Origin: Acidimicrobiia bacterium
GTDB taxonomy: Bacteria > Actinomycetota > Acidimicrobiia > Spongiisociales > UBA11373
DNA: 64,000 nucleotides
NCBI GenBank assembly: GCA_040878325.1
Contig: JBBDMM010000012.1
Coordinates: forward strand, 59,053-123,052
Direction: 5' to 3'
Every line of letters begins with the position of its first letter. Position 1 is the first letter of the stretch. The notes beneath the pieces were generated by a model that was given only the letters and a program-made list of their open reading frames with translations, was not told the origin of the DNA and made no database searches. Both the position numbers and the translations under genes were made by a program. Positions 16,961 to 25,509 of the stretch are shown piece after piece.

Positions 16961-18672
16961 AGGTACTGGCCAGTGGTGATCCCCTCGATGCTGCGGCCCT
17001 CGGCCTCGCCTTCGATGAGGGTCCGCACATAGACGATCCGTTCGCCCTTCTTCCCGGAGATCCGCGCCCAATCGTCGGGATTGGTGGTGTTCGGCAGGTC
17101 CTCGTGCTCCCGGAACTCCTGTTTGATGGCGGCGATCAGGTCGGTGGTGCGCACGCCACGCACCCCGGTCTCGATCTCTCGCTTGATGGCTTCCTTCTTC
17201 GCCCTACGCACCACGTTCTCCACCATCGCACCGGAGGAGAAGTCCTTGAAGTACAGGACTTCCTTGTCGCCGTTGGCGTAGGTGACCTCGAGAAAGCGGT
17301 TGGCATCCGAAGTCGAGTACATGTCGGCGACGACCGACTCGATCATCGACTCGACCATCACGTCGACCTCTCCGCCCGAGCGGGCGAGCTCGTCGGCATC
17401 GAGCGGGGTTCCGGTGCCCAGGTATATGCGGAATATGTCGCGAGCGGCCTCCTGATTGGGACGTTCGATCTTGATCTTCACGTCGAGCCGCCCCGGGCGA
17501 AGGATTGCCGGGTCGATCAGGTCTTCACGGTTCGATGCCCCGATCACGATCACGTTCTTGAGCGTCTCGACGCCGTCGAGCTCCGAGAGAAGCTGTGGAA
17601 CGATCGTCGATTCCACGTCGGACGAGATCCCGCTCCCCCGGGTGCGGAAAAGCGAATCCATTTCGTCGAAGAAGACGATCACGGGGACGCCTTCCTCGGA
17701 CTTCTCCTTCGCCCGGGCGAAGATGAGCCGGATCTGCCGTTCGGTCTCACCTACGTACTTGTTGAGTAGCTCAGGGCCTTTGATGTTGAGAAAGTACGAG
17801 CGAGCATCCTGCTGGCCGGTCTTGGCGGCGACCGCGTGGGCCAGCGAGTTGGCGACCGCTTTGGCGATCAGCGTCTTGCCGCAGCCCGGAGGCCCGTAGA
17901 GGAGCACGCCCTTGGGGGCCGCCAGGCCGTAGTCGTCGAACAGCGCCTTGTGCACGTAGGGGAGCTCTACCGCGTCTCTGATCGATTCGATCTGCTCGCG
18001 CAACCCGCCAATGTTCTCGTAGGAGACGTTGGGGACCTCTTCGAGCACGAGCTCCTCGACCTCGGGCCGGATCAACCGTTCGTGGAGCAAACCGGTCCGG
18101 CCGTCGAGCCTCACATGGTCGCCGACCCGCATGAAAGCGTCCTTCATGGGACCCGCCACTTCGACCACGCGCTCCTCGTCGGCGCGTGCGAGCACGATGA
18201 CCCGCCCGTCACCCAGGATCTCCTTGATGCGGACAACCTCCCCGGTCTGCTCGAACGACCGAACGTCGATGACGTTCATAGCCTCATTGAGCAGCACTTC
18301 CTGGCCGGGCTCGAGTTCCTTGATCTCGATGCTCGGCTCGACGCTGACCCGAAGCTTGCGGCCGCCGGTCATCACGTCGAGGGTGCCATCGCTATTGATC
18401 CCCTGCACCACCCCGAAGGGGTTAGGCGGTGCGGTCAGCTTCTCGACTTCCTCGCGCAGGATGGCCAACTGTTCGCGAGTTTCCTCGAGGGCAATCGAGA
18501 GTTTCTCGTTCTGCGACATCGCCTGGCTCACGCGACCCTTGGCCTCGAGGAGGCGCTCCTCGAGGACCCGAACCCGGCGGGGGGCATCCTGGAGACGTCG
18601 GCGGAGGATGGCGATCTCCTCCTCCAGCATCTTGATGGTGCCGCGGAGCTCGTCGGCCGTCGGCTCGCTCAT
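16957..18672 (-). CDS. mpa: Proteasome-associated AAA+ ATPase Mpa/ARC
   Basis: 571 residues. A coiled coil spans about residues 1-80, two OB-type domains about 82-200, then the AAA module with Walker A GPPGCGKT (260-267) and Walker B IVFFDEMD (332-339). The C-terminus is GQYL; the penultimate Tyr docks into the 20S core in mycobacteria. Hexamers recognise Pup, unfold pupylated proteins and feed them to PrcAB. ATG at 18672 has GGGAGA upstream. It heads the proteasome operon. Confidence 0.95.
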   Translation of the reverse strand: MSEPTADELRGTIKMLEEEIAILRRRLQDAPRRVRVLEERLLEAKGRVSQAMSQNEKLSIALEETREQLAILREEVEKLTAPPNPFGVVQGINSDGTLDVMTGGRKLRVSVEPSIEIKELEPGQEVLLNEAMNVIDVRSFEQTGEVVRIKEILGDGRVIVLARADEERVVEVAGPMKDAFMRVGDHVRLDGRTGLLHERLIRPEVEELVLEEVPNVSYENIGGLREQIESIRDAVELPYVHKALFDDYGLAAPKGVLLYGPPGCGKTLIAKAVANSLAHAVAAKTGQQDARSYFLNIKGPELLNKYVGETERQIRLIFARAKEKSEEGVPVIVFFDEMDSLFRTRGSGISSDVESTIVPQLLSELDGVETLKNVIVIGASNREDLIDPAILRPGRLDVKIKIERPNQEAARDIFRIYLGTGTPLDADELARSGGEVDVMVESMIESVVADMYSTSDANRFLEVTYANGDKEVLYFKDFSSGAMVENVVRRAKKEAIKREIETGVRGVRTTDLIAAIKQEFREHEDLPNTTNPDDWARISGKKGERIVYVRTLIEGEAEGRSIEGITTGQYL

Positions 18673-18880
18673 GCCCGTTCGTCTCCCTGGCCGGCACCAG
18701 CCGGCCCCTGACGACCACGGACCGGGGATACCCGGTCCTCGGGCCGAGTATACGACGGACCGTCCCGTGGGCCGCATCACCGTCTTCGGTGGCGTAGATG
18801 CGGGAGTTCGACGCTTTCCGGGGCCGACCGGTAGCGGCCGCCGCGGTAGGATCGCCGCCATCTGGCCTGGAGCGCTCACC

Positions 18881-19126
18881 ATGAAGGTTTGGATCGACCA
18901 GGATCTCTGCACCGGCGACGGGCTGTGCGAGGAGATCGCTCCCGACGTGTTCGTGCTTCTCGATGATGGGCTGGCGTACGTGCGCGAACGCGACAAGGTC
19001 TTCGCGTCTGCCAAAGGCAACCCCCAGGGGGCGCAGGGTGTCGCCCAGGTCCCGGCGGGCCAGGAACAGATCACCATCGAAGCTGCCGAGGAATGCCCCG
19101 GCGAGTGCATTTTCATGGCGCCTTGA
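18881..19126 (+). CDS. Small ferredoxin
   Basis: 81 residues. Cysteines lie in [16 protein letters not shown] and ECPGECIF, the layout of short single-cluster bacterial ferredoxins (3Fe-4S or 4Fe-4S) that often serve cytochromes P450. The cluster type is uncertain because the first motif has one Cys fewer than a classical CxxCxxC. ATG at 18881 has GGAG 8 nt upstream. It is divergent from mpa, with about 208 nt between starts, and lies antiparallel to trmI. No P450 gene is in the window. Confidence 0.8.
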   Translation: MKVWIDQDLCTGDGLCEEIAPDVFVLLDDGLAYVRERDKVFASAKGNPQGAQGVAQVPAGQEQITIEAAEECPGECIFMAP

Positions 19127-19192
19127 CGGCGCGCTCGGCAGGCATCGCCGCAGCGGGTCGAGACCGAGCCGGGTCGAGCGGCCGACCGGCGA

Positions 19193-19993
19193 CTACAGGC
19201 TCTCGGCCGCCAGGAACTCGCTCAGCATCGCCACGGTTAGGAAGCCGGTGTGTCCCACCATCTGGCTCTTGGGCCGCACCGAGCGGCCGTCGATCTGCCA
19301 GTCCCGGTGCATCACCTCGAACGACTCGATTCCCACGAACCGCCGGCTCACGTGCAGTTCGTCATGAAGCTTCTGCACCTGGGGAACGGTCGGGAGATAG
19401 GCGCAGAAGATTCCCCCGGCTCTGAGGGTGGCCACCGCGGGCTCGACCACCGACCAGGGCTCCGGCAGATCGAGCACCACGCGATCGGGCCGGTGGTGCG
19501 CTAGGACATCCTCTACCAGGCCCTCGACCAACAGGAGATTGTCGGGTATCCCGCCGAGGAACCGGCCGATCGTCTTGCGGGCGTGATCGAGGTGGTCGGC
19601 GCGGCGCTCGACGCTCACCACCGTGCCTCCCGGGCCGACCGCCCGCAACAGCGCCATCGCCAGGGCGCCCGACCCGGTGCCCGCCTCGACCACCAACTGG
19701 CCGGGGGTGACGTCGGCCCAGTGGACGATTGGCCCCAGATCCTTCGGGTACACCACCTGAGCGCCCCGATCCATCTTGAGGACATAGTCGGCAAGACGGG
19801 GCCGCAGTGCCACGATCCGGGCTCCGGTGGCCGTCCGCACCACCGCACCTGGCCCCGACCCGATGAGGCTGTCGTGAGGTACCACTCCGGCGTGGAACTG
19901 GAACGAGCCCCCGATCCGAAGATCGACGAGGTATCGCCGGCCCCGCCCGTCGATCAACAGGCACATGTCCCCGACGCGAAACGCTTCGCTCAA
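19193..19993 (-). CDS. trmI: tRNA (adenine58-N1)-methyltransferase TrmI
   Basis: 266 residues. It has an N-terminal beta domain, a Rossmann SAM site ([16 protein letters not shown]), and the later motif [14 protein letters not shown] typical of TrmI. The enzyme makes m1A58 in the T-loop of tRNA. Its position beside mpa is conserved in mycobacteria (Rv2118c). The TTG start at 19993 overlaps the stop of a small upstream membrane-protein gene (TTGA). Confidence 0.9.
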   Translation of the reverse strand: MSEAFRVGDMCLLIDGRGRRYLVDLRIGGSFQFHAGVVPHDSLIGSGPGAVVRTATGARIVALRPRLADYVLKMDRGAQVVYPKDLGPIVHWADVTPGQLVVEAGTGSGALAMALLRAVGPGGTVVSVERRADHLDHARKTIGRFLGGIPDNLLLVEGLVEDVLAHHRPDRVVLDLPEPWSVVEPAVATLRAGGIFCAYLPTVPQVQKLHDELHVSRRFVGIESFEVMHRDWQIDGRSVRPKSQMVGHTGFLTVAMLSEFLAAESL

Positions 19994-20094
19994 TTGCCGA
20001 GCAGTGCCAGGAACGGCAGGACAAGAGCGAGGATCATCGCGGTCGACACCACGATCACCATCACCTTGACCATCCGGTCGCGATTGCGAAACAT
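19990..20094 (-). CDS. 34-residue single-pass membrane protein coupled to trmI
   Basis: A short gene encoding a basic N-terminus (MFRNRDRMVK) and one hydrophobic helix (VMVIVVSTAMILALVLPFL). The layout recalls Prli42/DUF4044-type membrane peptides of Firmicutes stressosomes, but this is only a resemblance. Its stop overlaps the TTG start of trmI (TTGA). There is no ribosome-binding site; a TAGAGT box 6 nt before the ATG suggests a leaderless transcript. Confidence 0.6.
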   Translation of the reverse strand: MFRNRDRMVKVMVIVVSTAMILALVLPFLALLGN

Positions 20095-20100
20095 GTGGTG

Positions 20101-20106
20101 ACTCTA
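20101..20106 (-). promoter_or_regulatory. Candidate leaderless -10 box for the small membrane gene/trmI
   Basis: TAGAGT (minus strand) lies 6 nt before ATG 20094, with no Shine-Dalgarno. It is divergent from a similar box at 20157-20162. Confidence 0.4.
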
Positions 20107-20156
20107 GGAAACCGCAGATCGAACCCCGCCGGGGCCGAACCGCCCGGCCACCCCCT

Positions 20157-20162
20157 TAGACT
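20157..20162 (+). promoter_or_regulatory. Candidate leaderless -10 box for the 71-residue membrane protein
   Basis: TAGACT lies 6 nt before ATG 20169 and no ribosome-binding site is visible. Together with the box at 20101-20106 it makes a compact divergent promoter pair. Confidence 0.4.
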
Positions 20163-20168
20163 CGGTTC

Positions 20169-20384
20169 ATGGATCTGATCGGTTTCGGCGCTCGACGGGC
20201 CCTAGGGGGCATTCGAGGAGGCGATCCGCGCTGGGCCGTCCTCGGGACGCTGGCGGTGGTGATCGGGCTGCTCCGCAGACTCAACCAGCCCAAGCGGAAG
20301 TTGATCTACTCACAGGACTTGAAGCCGGGGCAAGCCGTGAGTGTCCAGTTGGCCGGCTCGACGGGCAATCAGGAGAGTCGATAG
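20169..20384 (+). CDS. Small membrane protein, 71 residues
   Basis: One hydrophobic helix (WAVLGTLAVVIGLLRRL) followed by a basic stretch and a short domain (KRKLIYSQDLKPGQAVSVQLAG). The tail looks conserved, but no named family is recognised. The start is supported by a leaderless-type promoter box. Its 3' end overlaps the convergent minus-strand gene by 16 nt. Confidence 0.6.
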   Translation: MDLIGFGARRALGGIRGGDPRWAVLGTLAVVIGLLRRLNQPKRKLIYSQDLKPGQAVSVQLAGSTGNQESR

Positions 20385-20566
20385 ACCTCGACGCGGGCCG
20401 AGCCCTTCTTGCCCCGGCGCCGTCCCACCAGGTAGATGACCAGCAACAGGGCGGCGACCCCCACCCCGGCGATCACGCCGACGTTCTTGGCCCCCTGGGC
20501 GGTGTCGTCGACGACACCCTGAATCTCCCGGAGCTTGTCTTCGAGATCGGAACGCTGCACGCTCAT
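20369..20566 (-). CDS. Small membrane-anchored protein, 65 residues
   Basis: N-terminal helix rich in charged residues (RSDLEDKLREIQGVVDDTAQGAK), one membrane helix (VGVIAGVGVAALLLVIYLVG) and a basic tail. The pattern resembles DUF3618-type proteins. ATG at 20566 overlaps the stop of the upstream membrane protein (ATGA), so the two are co-translated and may interact. Confidence 0.65.
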   Translation of the reverse strand: MSVQRSDLEDKLREIQGVVDDTAQGAKNVGVIAGVGVAALLLVIYLVGRRRGKKGSARVEVYRLS

Positions 20567-20856
20567 CGGGTGGCCCTCCACATCACGAGACCAGTCACCG
20601 CCAGCAACCCTAGGGAGGCCAGGATGTACCCCAGGCCGCTCCAGATCACTCCGTCGGGCATCGCCACCAGGATCAAACGCATCCCCGCCACGGCCAGGAC
20701 AGCCCCCGCGAGGACGAACACGATCGACGCGGCGAGGCTGAGCGCGGCGAGGCGTCCGAGCGCCTTGGCGGCGCCAACGGTGTTCTCCCAGAGGTACTGC
20801 TTGGCGAGCGCGATGAACTCGCCGACCATGTCGGGAAGCTCACGAGGCGATGCCAT
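20563..20856 (-). CDS. Two-helix membrane protein (phage-holin superfamily III / DUF1469-like)
   Basis: 97 residues: an amphipathic N-terminus (VGEFIALAKQYLWENTVGAAKAL), then two long hydrophobic helices. The order resembles DUF1469 proteins, which usually sit beside DUF3618 genes as here. Its ATG directly follows the stop of the LON-domain gene, and its stop overlaps the next gene (ATGA). Confidence 0.6.
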   Translation of the reverse strand: MASPRELPDMVGEFIALAKQYLWENTVGAAKALGRLAALSLAASIVFVLAGAVLAVAGMRLILVAMPDGVIWSGLGYILASLGLLAVTGLVMWRATR

Positions 20857-21414
20857 CTAGTCGCTCCTTCCGAGGACCGCCCGTAGGAGAACGGTTTCTC
20901 GCTCCAGCACCATGATCTCTCGCTCGAGGCGCTCGCAGGCGTCCCCGGCCTCGAGGATGTCCTGCACCTCCGGCCACGAGATATCCAGGTAGGAGGCTAC
21001 CTGATGCGAGGCGACCACCGGATCTGGCCCGATCGCGAGGTGGATGTCGCCACCGTGGCCCGACTCGGCCCGCGCCGCCATGTACCGGCGAAGCGACCTC
21101 TCAGCCGAGACGACCAGATCCTGACAAGGCGTCGGCTGCACCCGGTCGACCGGTTCGACGGCGGCCCGATCGCCGGTCCGGGCGATCGACACCAGGGTCT
21201 CCCCGATCACATCGATGGTCACCAAGTCATCGGCGTCGTCGGCGAGGCGCTCGATGCGAGCCCGGGTTCCAACCCGGCCGAGCGTGCCGTCGGGGTGGAT
21301 GAGGACGACCGCCACCCGCTGTCCGACGCCCAAGCCCTCACACGTGGTTCGCACCGCATGCCGTGTGCCGGGAATCACCACTCGCCGGAACGGGACGAGC
21401 GGGAGGGACTCCAC
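20857..21414 (-). CDS. LON N-terminal (substrate-binding) domain protein
   Basis: 185 residues. The start ESLPLVPFRRVVIPGTRHAV and the pattern GRVGTRARIERL are those of the N-terminal domain of Lon proteases; no ATPase or protease domain follows. Stand-alone LON domains occur in many actinobacteria with unknown roles. GTG at 21414 is preferred because AGGAGG lies 7 nt upstream. A TTG at 21420 that overlaps the ppa stop (TTGA) is possible and would add two residues. Confidence 0.7.
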   Translation of the reverse strand: MESLPLVPFRRVVIPGTRHAVRTTCEGLGVGQRVAVVLIHPDGTLGRVGTRARIERLADDADDLVTIDVIGETLVSIARTGDRAAVEPVDRVQPTPCQDLVVSAERSLRRYMAARAESGHGGDIHLAIGPDPVVASHQVASYLDISWPEVQDILEAGDACERLEREIMVLERETVLLRAVLGRSD

Positions 21415-21416
21415 CG

Positions 21417-21899
21417 TCAATCCTCCTCTTCCAGCACCGCTCCGGCGGCCCGGAGAACGGCCAGCGCCTCGGCCGCTCCCTTCCAGCCCTTCGCCGCCGT
21501 CTTCATGTCCTCGAGGTCCTTGTACACGCTGAAGAAATGCTCGAACTCCCGCAACAGGTGAGGCGGCAGGCCATCGAGATCCCGCACCGCGCCCCACAGC
21601 GGGTCCCGGGCGGGGACCCCCAGAACCTTGTGGTCGGGCAGCCCTTGGTCCTCCATGAGGAAGAGCCCGATGGGACGGATCCGGATGCGGCACCCGGTGA
21701 ACGTGGGCTCCGTGACGACGGCCATCGCATCCAATGGGTCCCCATCCTCGGCGACGGTGTCCGGGACGAACCCATAGTCGGCGGGGTAACGCGTGGCGGT
21801 GAAGAGCATTCGGTCGAGGTAGACGTGGCCGGTCGCCGGGTCGGTCTCGTACTTGTTGCGGCTGCCCCGAGGGATCTCGACGACCATGGTGACCAGCAT
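21417..21899 (-). CDS. ppa: Inorganic pyrophosphatase, family I
   Basis: 160 residues. Family I signatures include VVEIPRGSRNKYE, YPADYGFVPDT and the metal-binding EDGDPLDAMAV. The cytoplasmic enzyme hydrolyses pyrophosphate to drive biosynthesis. ATG at 21899 is the natural start (MLVTMVVEIP); an ATG at 21887 is also possible. The frame extends 5' but that part overlaps the divergent MFS start region. Confidence 0.93.
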   Translation of the reverse strand: MLVTMVVEIPRGSRNKYETDPATGHVYLDRMLFTATRYPADYGFVPDTVAEDGDPLDAMAVVTEPTFTGCRIRIRPIGLFLMEDQGLPDHKVLGVPARDPLWGAVRDLDGLPPHLLREFEHFFSVYKDLEDMKTAAKGWKGAAEALAVLRAAGAVLEEED

Positions 21900-21984
21900 C
21901 GTCGGAACGCTAACCGGGAATTGGTGATGCACGCCGATGGCTCGCCGGGGCCGCCGGAGGCCGGGGTGGTTATCGTCCTGCGCC

Positions 21985-23205
21985 ATGGCTCGCGGTCCGG
22001 CTGACCCCCGACGCAACCTCTGGCCGCTCGTCGGCGGCCAGTCGATCTCGCTGTTCGGCGACTACCTGGCCTTCTTCTTTGCTCTCCCCATTTTCGTGCG
22101 CGACACGACGGGTTCGGCCACGCAACTCGGGCTGCTTGGGCTCTTCGAAACCGTGGCGGTGCTGGGGTTCGGTTTTCTCGCGGGGGTTCTGCTCGACCGG
22201 GTGCCAACCCGGCGGGCCTTGATCCTCGCCGACCTCGCCCGGATGATCGCTCTCGCATTGCTGGCGGTGGCGGTGGCGGCCGACGCCGGGGAGACATGGA
22301 TGGCATTTGCGGTGGCGTTCATCGTCGGCTCGATGGGGACCATCTTCGACTCGGGACTCGAGACCTATATCCCGGTGGTCCTCGACGACGACCAGCTGGT
22401 CAAGGCGAACACCGCGCTGTCGATGGGGCGGAACCTCGCCCAGACGCTCGGGTTCGCAGTCGGGGGCGCGGTGATCGCGGTGACGGGTGGGGTGGCCGGC
22501 GCATTCGCGCTCGATGCGCTCTCGTACGGGATCTCGATCATCGCCATCCTTATGCTCCGGGAGGTGAGGCCGAGGGTCGTGTCCGACGCCGAGCCGGTCT
22601 GGGCGGCGCTGCGGTCGGGCCTCACCACCCTGTGGCGCCTTACTCCCGTCCGCTGGGCCACGGCGGCCGCGGCATTGGCCAACCTGGCCTTTGCCCCGCT
22701 CGCGGCAGTGATGACCCTTTACGCCGAGCAGGATCTCGGCATCGAGTCGGACCGGGCGCTGGGACTGTTCTTCGCCGGTTTCTCGATGATCGGTCTCCTC
22801 GGGGTTTCCCTCGCCCCCCGGATCGCAGCCCGGGTCGGGCTGGGACGTACCGTCATCGTCGGCGGTCTGGTGTTTGGGGCGGGCGCCACCGGGGCGGGAC
22901 TCGCCGAAGGCTCATGGGCCGTCGTCCCGTTCGGCATCGCCATGGCCGGGGTGTCGATCAACCAGGTGGCCTTTGTCACGCTCCGACAGCGATTGACCCC
23001 TCCCCCGCTGCTAGGCCGGGTGATTGCCGCGTCTCGCACGATCGCCTGGGGTGGGATTCCGGTGGGGCTGATGATCGGCACCCCGATCGGCGACCTCATC
23101 GGCCTCCGGCCGCTGTTCATCGGCAGTGGCATCTTGATCGCGGCCGTTGCGGCCCTGATGACTCTGGGGCCGCTCTGGCGGGCAGAGGCGCGGCTCACCG
23201 GCTAG
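21985..23205 (+). CDS. Major facilitator superfamily transporter
   Basis: 406 residues and about 12 membrane helices. The N-terminal half has the MFS loop GFLAGVLLDRVPTRRALILADLARM, a variant of the A-motif, and the layout resembles EntS/enterobactin-exporter or MFS-3 type proteins. Substrate is unknown; exporters of this type are most often drug or siderophore pumps. It is divergent from ppa and precedes a DMT transporter on the same strand. Confidence 0.85.
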   Translation: MARGPADPRRNLWPLVGGQSISLFGDYLAFFFALPIFVRDTTGSATQLGLLGLFETVAVLGFGFLAGVLLDRVPTRRALILADLARMIALALLAVAVAADAGETWMAFAVAFIVGSMGTIFDSGLETYIPVVLDDDQLVKANTALSMGRNLAQTLGFAVGGAVIAVTGGVAGAFALDALSYGISIIAILMLREVRPRVVSDAEPVWAALRSGLTTLWRLTPVRWATAAAALANLAFAPLAAVMTLYAEQDLGIESDRALGLFFAGFSMIGLLGVSLAPRIAARVGLGRTVIVGGLVFGAGATGAGLAEGSWAVVPFGIAMAGVSINQVAFVTLRQRLTPPPLLGRVIAASRTIAWGGIPVGLMIGTPIGDLIGLRPLFIGSGILIAAVAALMTLGPLWRAEARLTG

Positions 23206-23268
23206 CCGCCGGGGGGGCTCGCGTCGGCTGCAACAATCTGGCCCGGTCCGGGGTTATTGGGGGCACAG

Positions 23269-24183
23269 ATGGCCGGTCGATTCATCACCACGGCGCCGGG
23301 TACCCGCACGGAGGCCTTCGGGCCGCTCGAGTGGGCGCTGCTGGCATCAACTTCGCTGATGTGGGGCTCGTCTTTCCTCTGGATCGCCGAAGGGCTCGAG
23401 GCGTTCCCTCCCGCCGTCGTCACCCTGGCTCGCCTCGCCCTCGGCGCGCTGACCCTTGCCTTCATCCCCGCCACGCGGCGGCCGGTCGATCGTGCCGACC
23501 TGCCCCGAGTCGCCCTGCTCGGACTCGTGTGGATGGCAATCCCCCTAACCCTGTTCCCCATCGCCCAGCAGTCCGTGGACTCGTCCATCGCCGGCATGGT
23601 CAATGGGGGCACCCCTTTGTTCGCCGCTCTGGTGGCGACGATTCTGCTTCGCCGGAAGCCCGGACCGGCCCAGTTGGCGGGAATCCTCGTTGGCTTCGGC
23701 GGGGTGATCCTCATCACCGTGCCCTCGGCATCAGGTGACGGGGGGAGCATCTCGGGAATGTTGTTGATCATCCTGGCAACCGCGATGTATGGGCTGGCGG
23801 TGAACTTGTCGGTGCCGCTTGCCCAGCGATACGGGTCGTTGCCGGTGCTCCTCCGTGCCCAACTGGTGGCGCTGGTCGCGGTCACGCCCTTGGGGGTGAT
23901 TGGCCTCGGCGACGCCACCTGGTCGTGGAGCGCTGCCGGCGCAATGGTCGTCCTGGGGGCTCTCAGCACGGGTCTGGCGTTCGTCGCCATGACCGAGCTG
24001 GCTAAGCGGGTGGGAGGAACCCGAGCATCCATCGGGATCTACTTCATCCCGATGGTGGCGACCATCCTCGGGATCATGTTCCGGGCAGAGCGACCCGCGG
24101 GCCTGGCGTTCGTCGGGATGGGACTCGTCATCGTCGGGGCATGGCTCAGCAGCAGGCGGGAGGCCGCGTCAGGTAGCAGGTAG
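23269..24183 (+). CDS. EamA-family (drug/metabolite) transporter
   Basis: 304 residues with ten hydrophobic segments and two EamA repeats (first starting LASTSLMWGSSFLWI, second LIILATAMYGLAVNL). The SIAGMVNGGTPLFAALVA helix is characteristic. Substrate cannot be inferred. ATG at 23269 is chosen; a TTG at 23257 would add four residues. The stop codon lies inside a short heptamer repeat array. Confidence 0.85.
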   Translation: MAGRFITTAPGTRTEAFGPLEWALLASTSLMWGSSFLWIAEGLEAFPPAVVTLARLALGALTLAFIPATRRPVDRADLPRVALLGLVWMAIPLTLFPIAQQSVDSSIAGMVNGGTPLFAALVATILLRRKPGPAQLAGILVGFGGVILITVPSASGDGGSISGMLLIILATAMYGLAVNLSVPLAQRYGSLPVLLRAQLVALVAVTPLGVIGLGDATWSWSAAGAMVVLGALSTGLAFVAMTELAKRVGGTRASIGIYFIPMVATILGIMFRAERPAGLAFVGMGLVIVGAWLSSRREAASGSR

Positions 24184-24198
24184 CAGGTGGCAAGTGGC
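24171..24198 (+). repeat. Direct heptamer array overlapping the end of the DMT gene
   Basis: Four consecutive 7-mers: AGGTAGC, AGGTAGC, AGGTGGC, AAGTGGC. The array covers the stop codon of the transporter and ends 8 nt before the stop of the convergent desulfurase-like gene. It resembles one arm of the heptamer elements at 11895 and 52022. Confidence 0.6.
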
Positions 24199-24205
24199 TT
24201 GACCG

Positions 24206-25438
24206 TCAGGCGAGATCGTCGAGGGCGGACAGCACCCGGTCCACTTCATCCTGCGTGTTGTAGTGGACAAAGCCGATGCGCACCAGACCACCCTTGTCGC
24301 CGAGGGCCAACCGGTCCAGCACATTGACCGCGTAGAAGTTGCCGCTCCACACGAAAATGCCCTGCTTGCCCAACTCGGCGGCAACGTCGCCGGCGGAGAC
24401 TCCCCCGACATGCACTGCGAACGTCGAAACGCGCTCATCGATCCGCGCCGGATCGCTGATCCCATGGACCGTCACGGCTGGCATCTCGGCCACACCTGCG
24501 AGGAACCTCGCGGCCATGGCATCCTCGTGCTCCCGGATGGCACCGAATGCGCTTTCGAGGCGGTCGCGCCTGCTCTGGCCGGTTCCGAGTGAAGCCAGGT
24601 AGTCGATGGCAGCGTGCACCCCCGCCAGCGCCTCGAAGGACTGCGTACCCGTCTCCCACCGTCCCGGACCGACCTCCGGAGCAGGGACGACCTTGTACGG
24701 CGTGAGGTTCCGCAGGTGCTCAGATCGGGCCCAGAGCATGCCGGTGTGAGGGCCACAGAACTTGTAGGCGCTCGCTGCGAGGAAGTCTGCGCCGAGACTG
24801 GATACGTCCGAGATTCGATGAGCCGAATAGTGGACCGCATCGACGAACACCTGCGCCCCGACGCCCCGGGCCATCTCGATGATCGTGCCGAGGGGGGTGA
24901 CGGTGCCGACGGCATTGGAAGCGGCGGTGACCGCAATCAGCCGGGTGCGCTCACCGATTACCTCCGCCAGGGAGGCGAGGTCGATGGTGCCATCTTCGGG
25001 CCGCAGGCCGGCCACCTTGATCGTGGCCCCTCTGTCAGCCGCAGCCAAGCGCCACGGCGTGACGTTGGCGTCGTGGTCGAGCGCGGTGACCACGATCTCG
25101 TCGCCTTCCCGCCACTCACGGGCGATCGCCCGAGACAGCGAGAAGGTGAGGCTCGTCATGTTCTGGCCGAACACGATCTCGTCCGGTTCGCCGCCAAAGA
25201 GGTCGGCGGCGGCCAACCGGGCGTCCCGCACCACGCTGGCCGCGTCCACCGACGAACTGAAGGAGCCTCCGAGGTTACTCAGCCCGCTTTGGAGGACGCC
25301 GGCCATCGCGTCGATCACAACCTGCGGTACCTGAGTTCCTGCAGGGCCGTCGAGGTGGGCGACACCCCGCCCATCGACGGCGCGTTGTAGCGCGGGGATG
25401 CCGTCGCGGATTCGGTCGACATCGAGTGGCTGGAGCAT
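24206..25438 (-). CDS. Cysteine-desulfurase-like class V aminotransferase
   Basis: 410 residues. The PLP lysine is in SAYKFCGPHTGMLWA; an upstream His-rich loop (VTALDHDANVTPWR) and VDAVHYSAHR complete the fold. It resembles the 'cysteine desulfurase family protein' group, not IscS or SufS, because the mobile Cys loop is not evident. The sulfur acceptor or true substrate is unknown. ATG at 25438 is the start; the open frame continues 5' without support. Confidence 0.8.
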   Translation of the reverse strand: MLQPLDVDRIRDGIPALQRAVDGRGVAHLDGPAGTQVPQVVIDAMAGVLQSGLSNLGGSFSSSVDAASVVRDARLAAADLFGGEPDEIVFGQNMTSLTFSLSRAIAREWREGDEIVVTALDHDANVTPWRLAAADRGATIKVAGLRPEDGTIDLASLAEVIGERTRLIAVTAASNAVGTVTPLGTIIEMARGVGAQVFVDAVHYSAHRISDVSSLGADFLAASAYKFCGPHTGMLWARSEHLRNLTPYKVVPAPEVGPGRWETGTQSFEALAGVHAAIDYLASLGTGQSRRDRLESAFGAIREHEDAMAARFLAGVAEMPAVTVHGISDPARIDERVSTFAVHVGGVSAGDVAAELGKQGIFVWSGNFYAVNVLDRLALGDKGGLVRIGFVHYNTQDEVDRVLSALDDLA

Positions 25439-25509
25439 CGGCAGACCATAACCCTTACGTGGCCGGGCTCTCCTGCGCTCGTGTTGCTGCACCGAGGCGG
25501 TGAGGGGGA

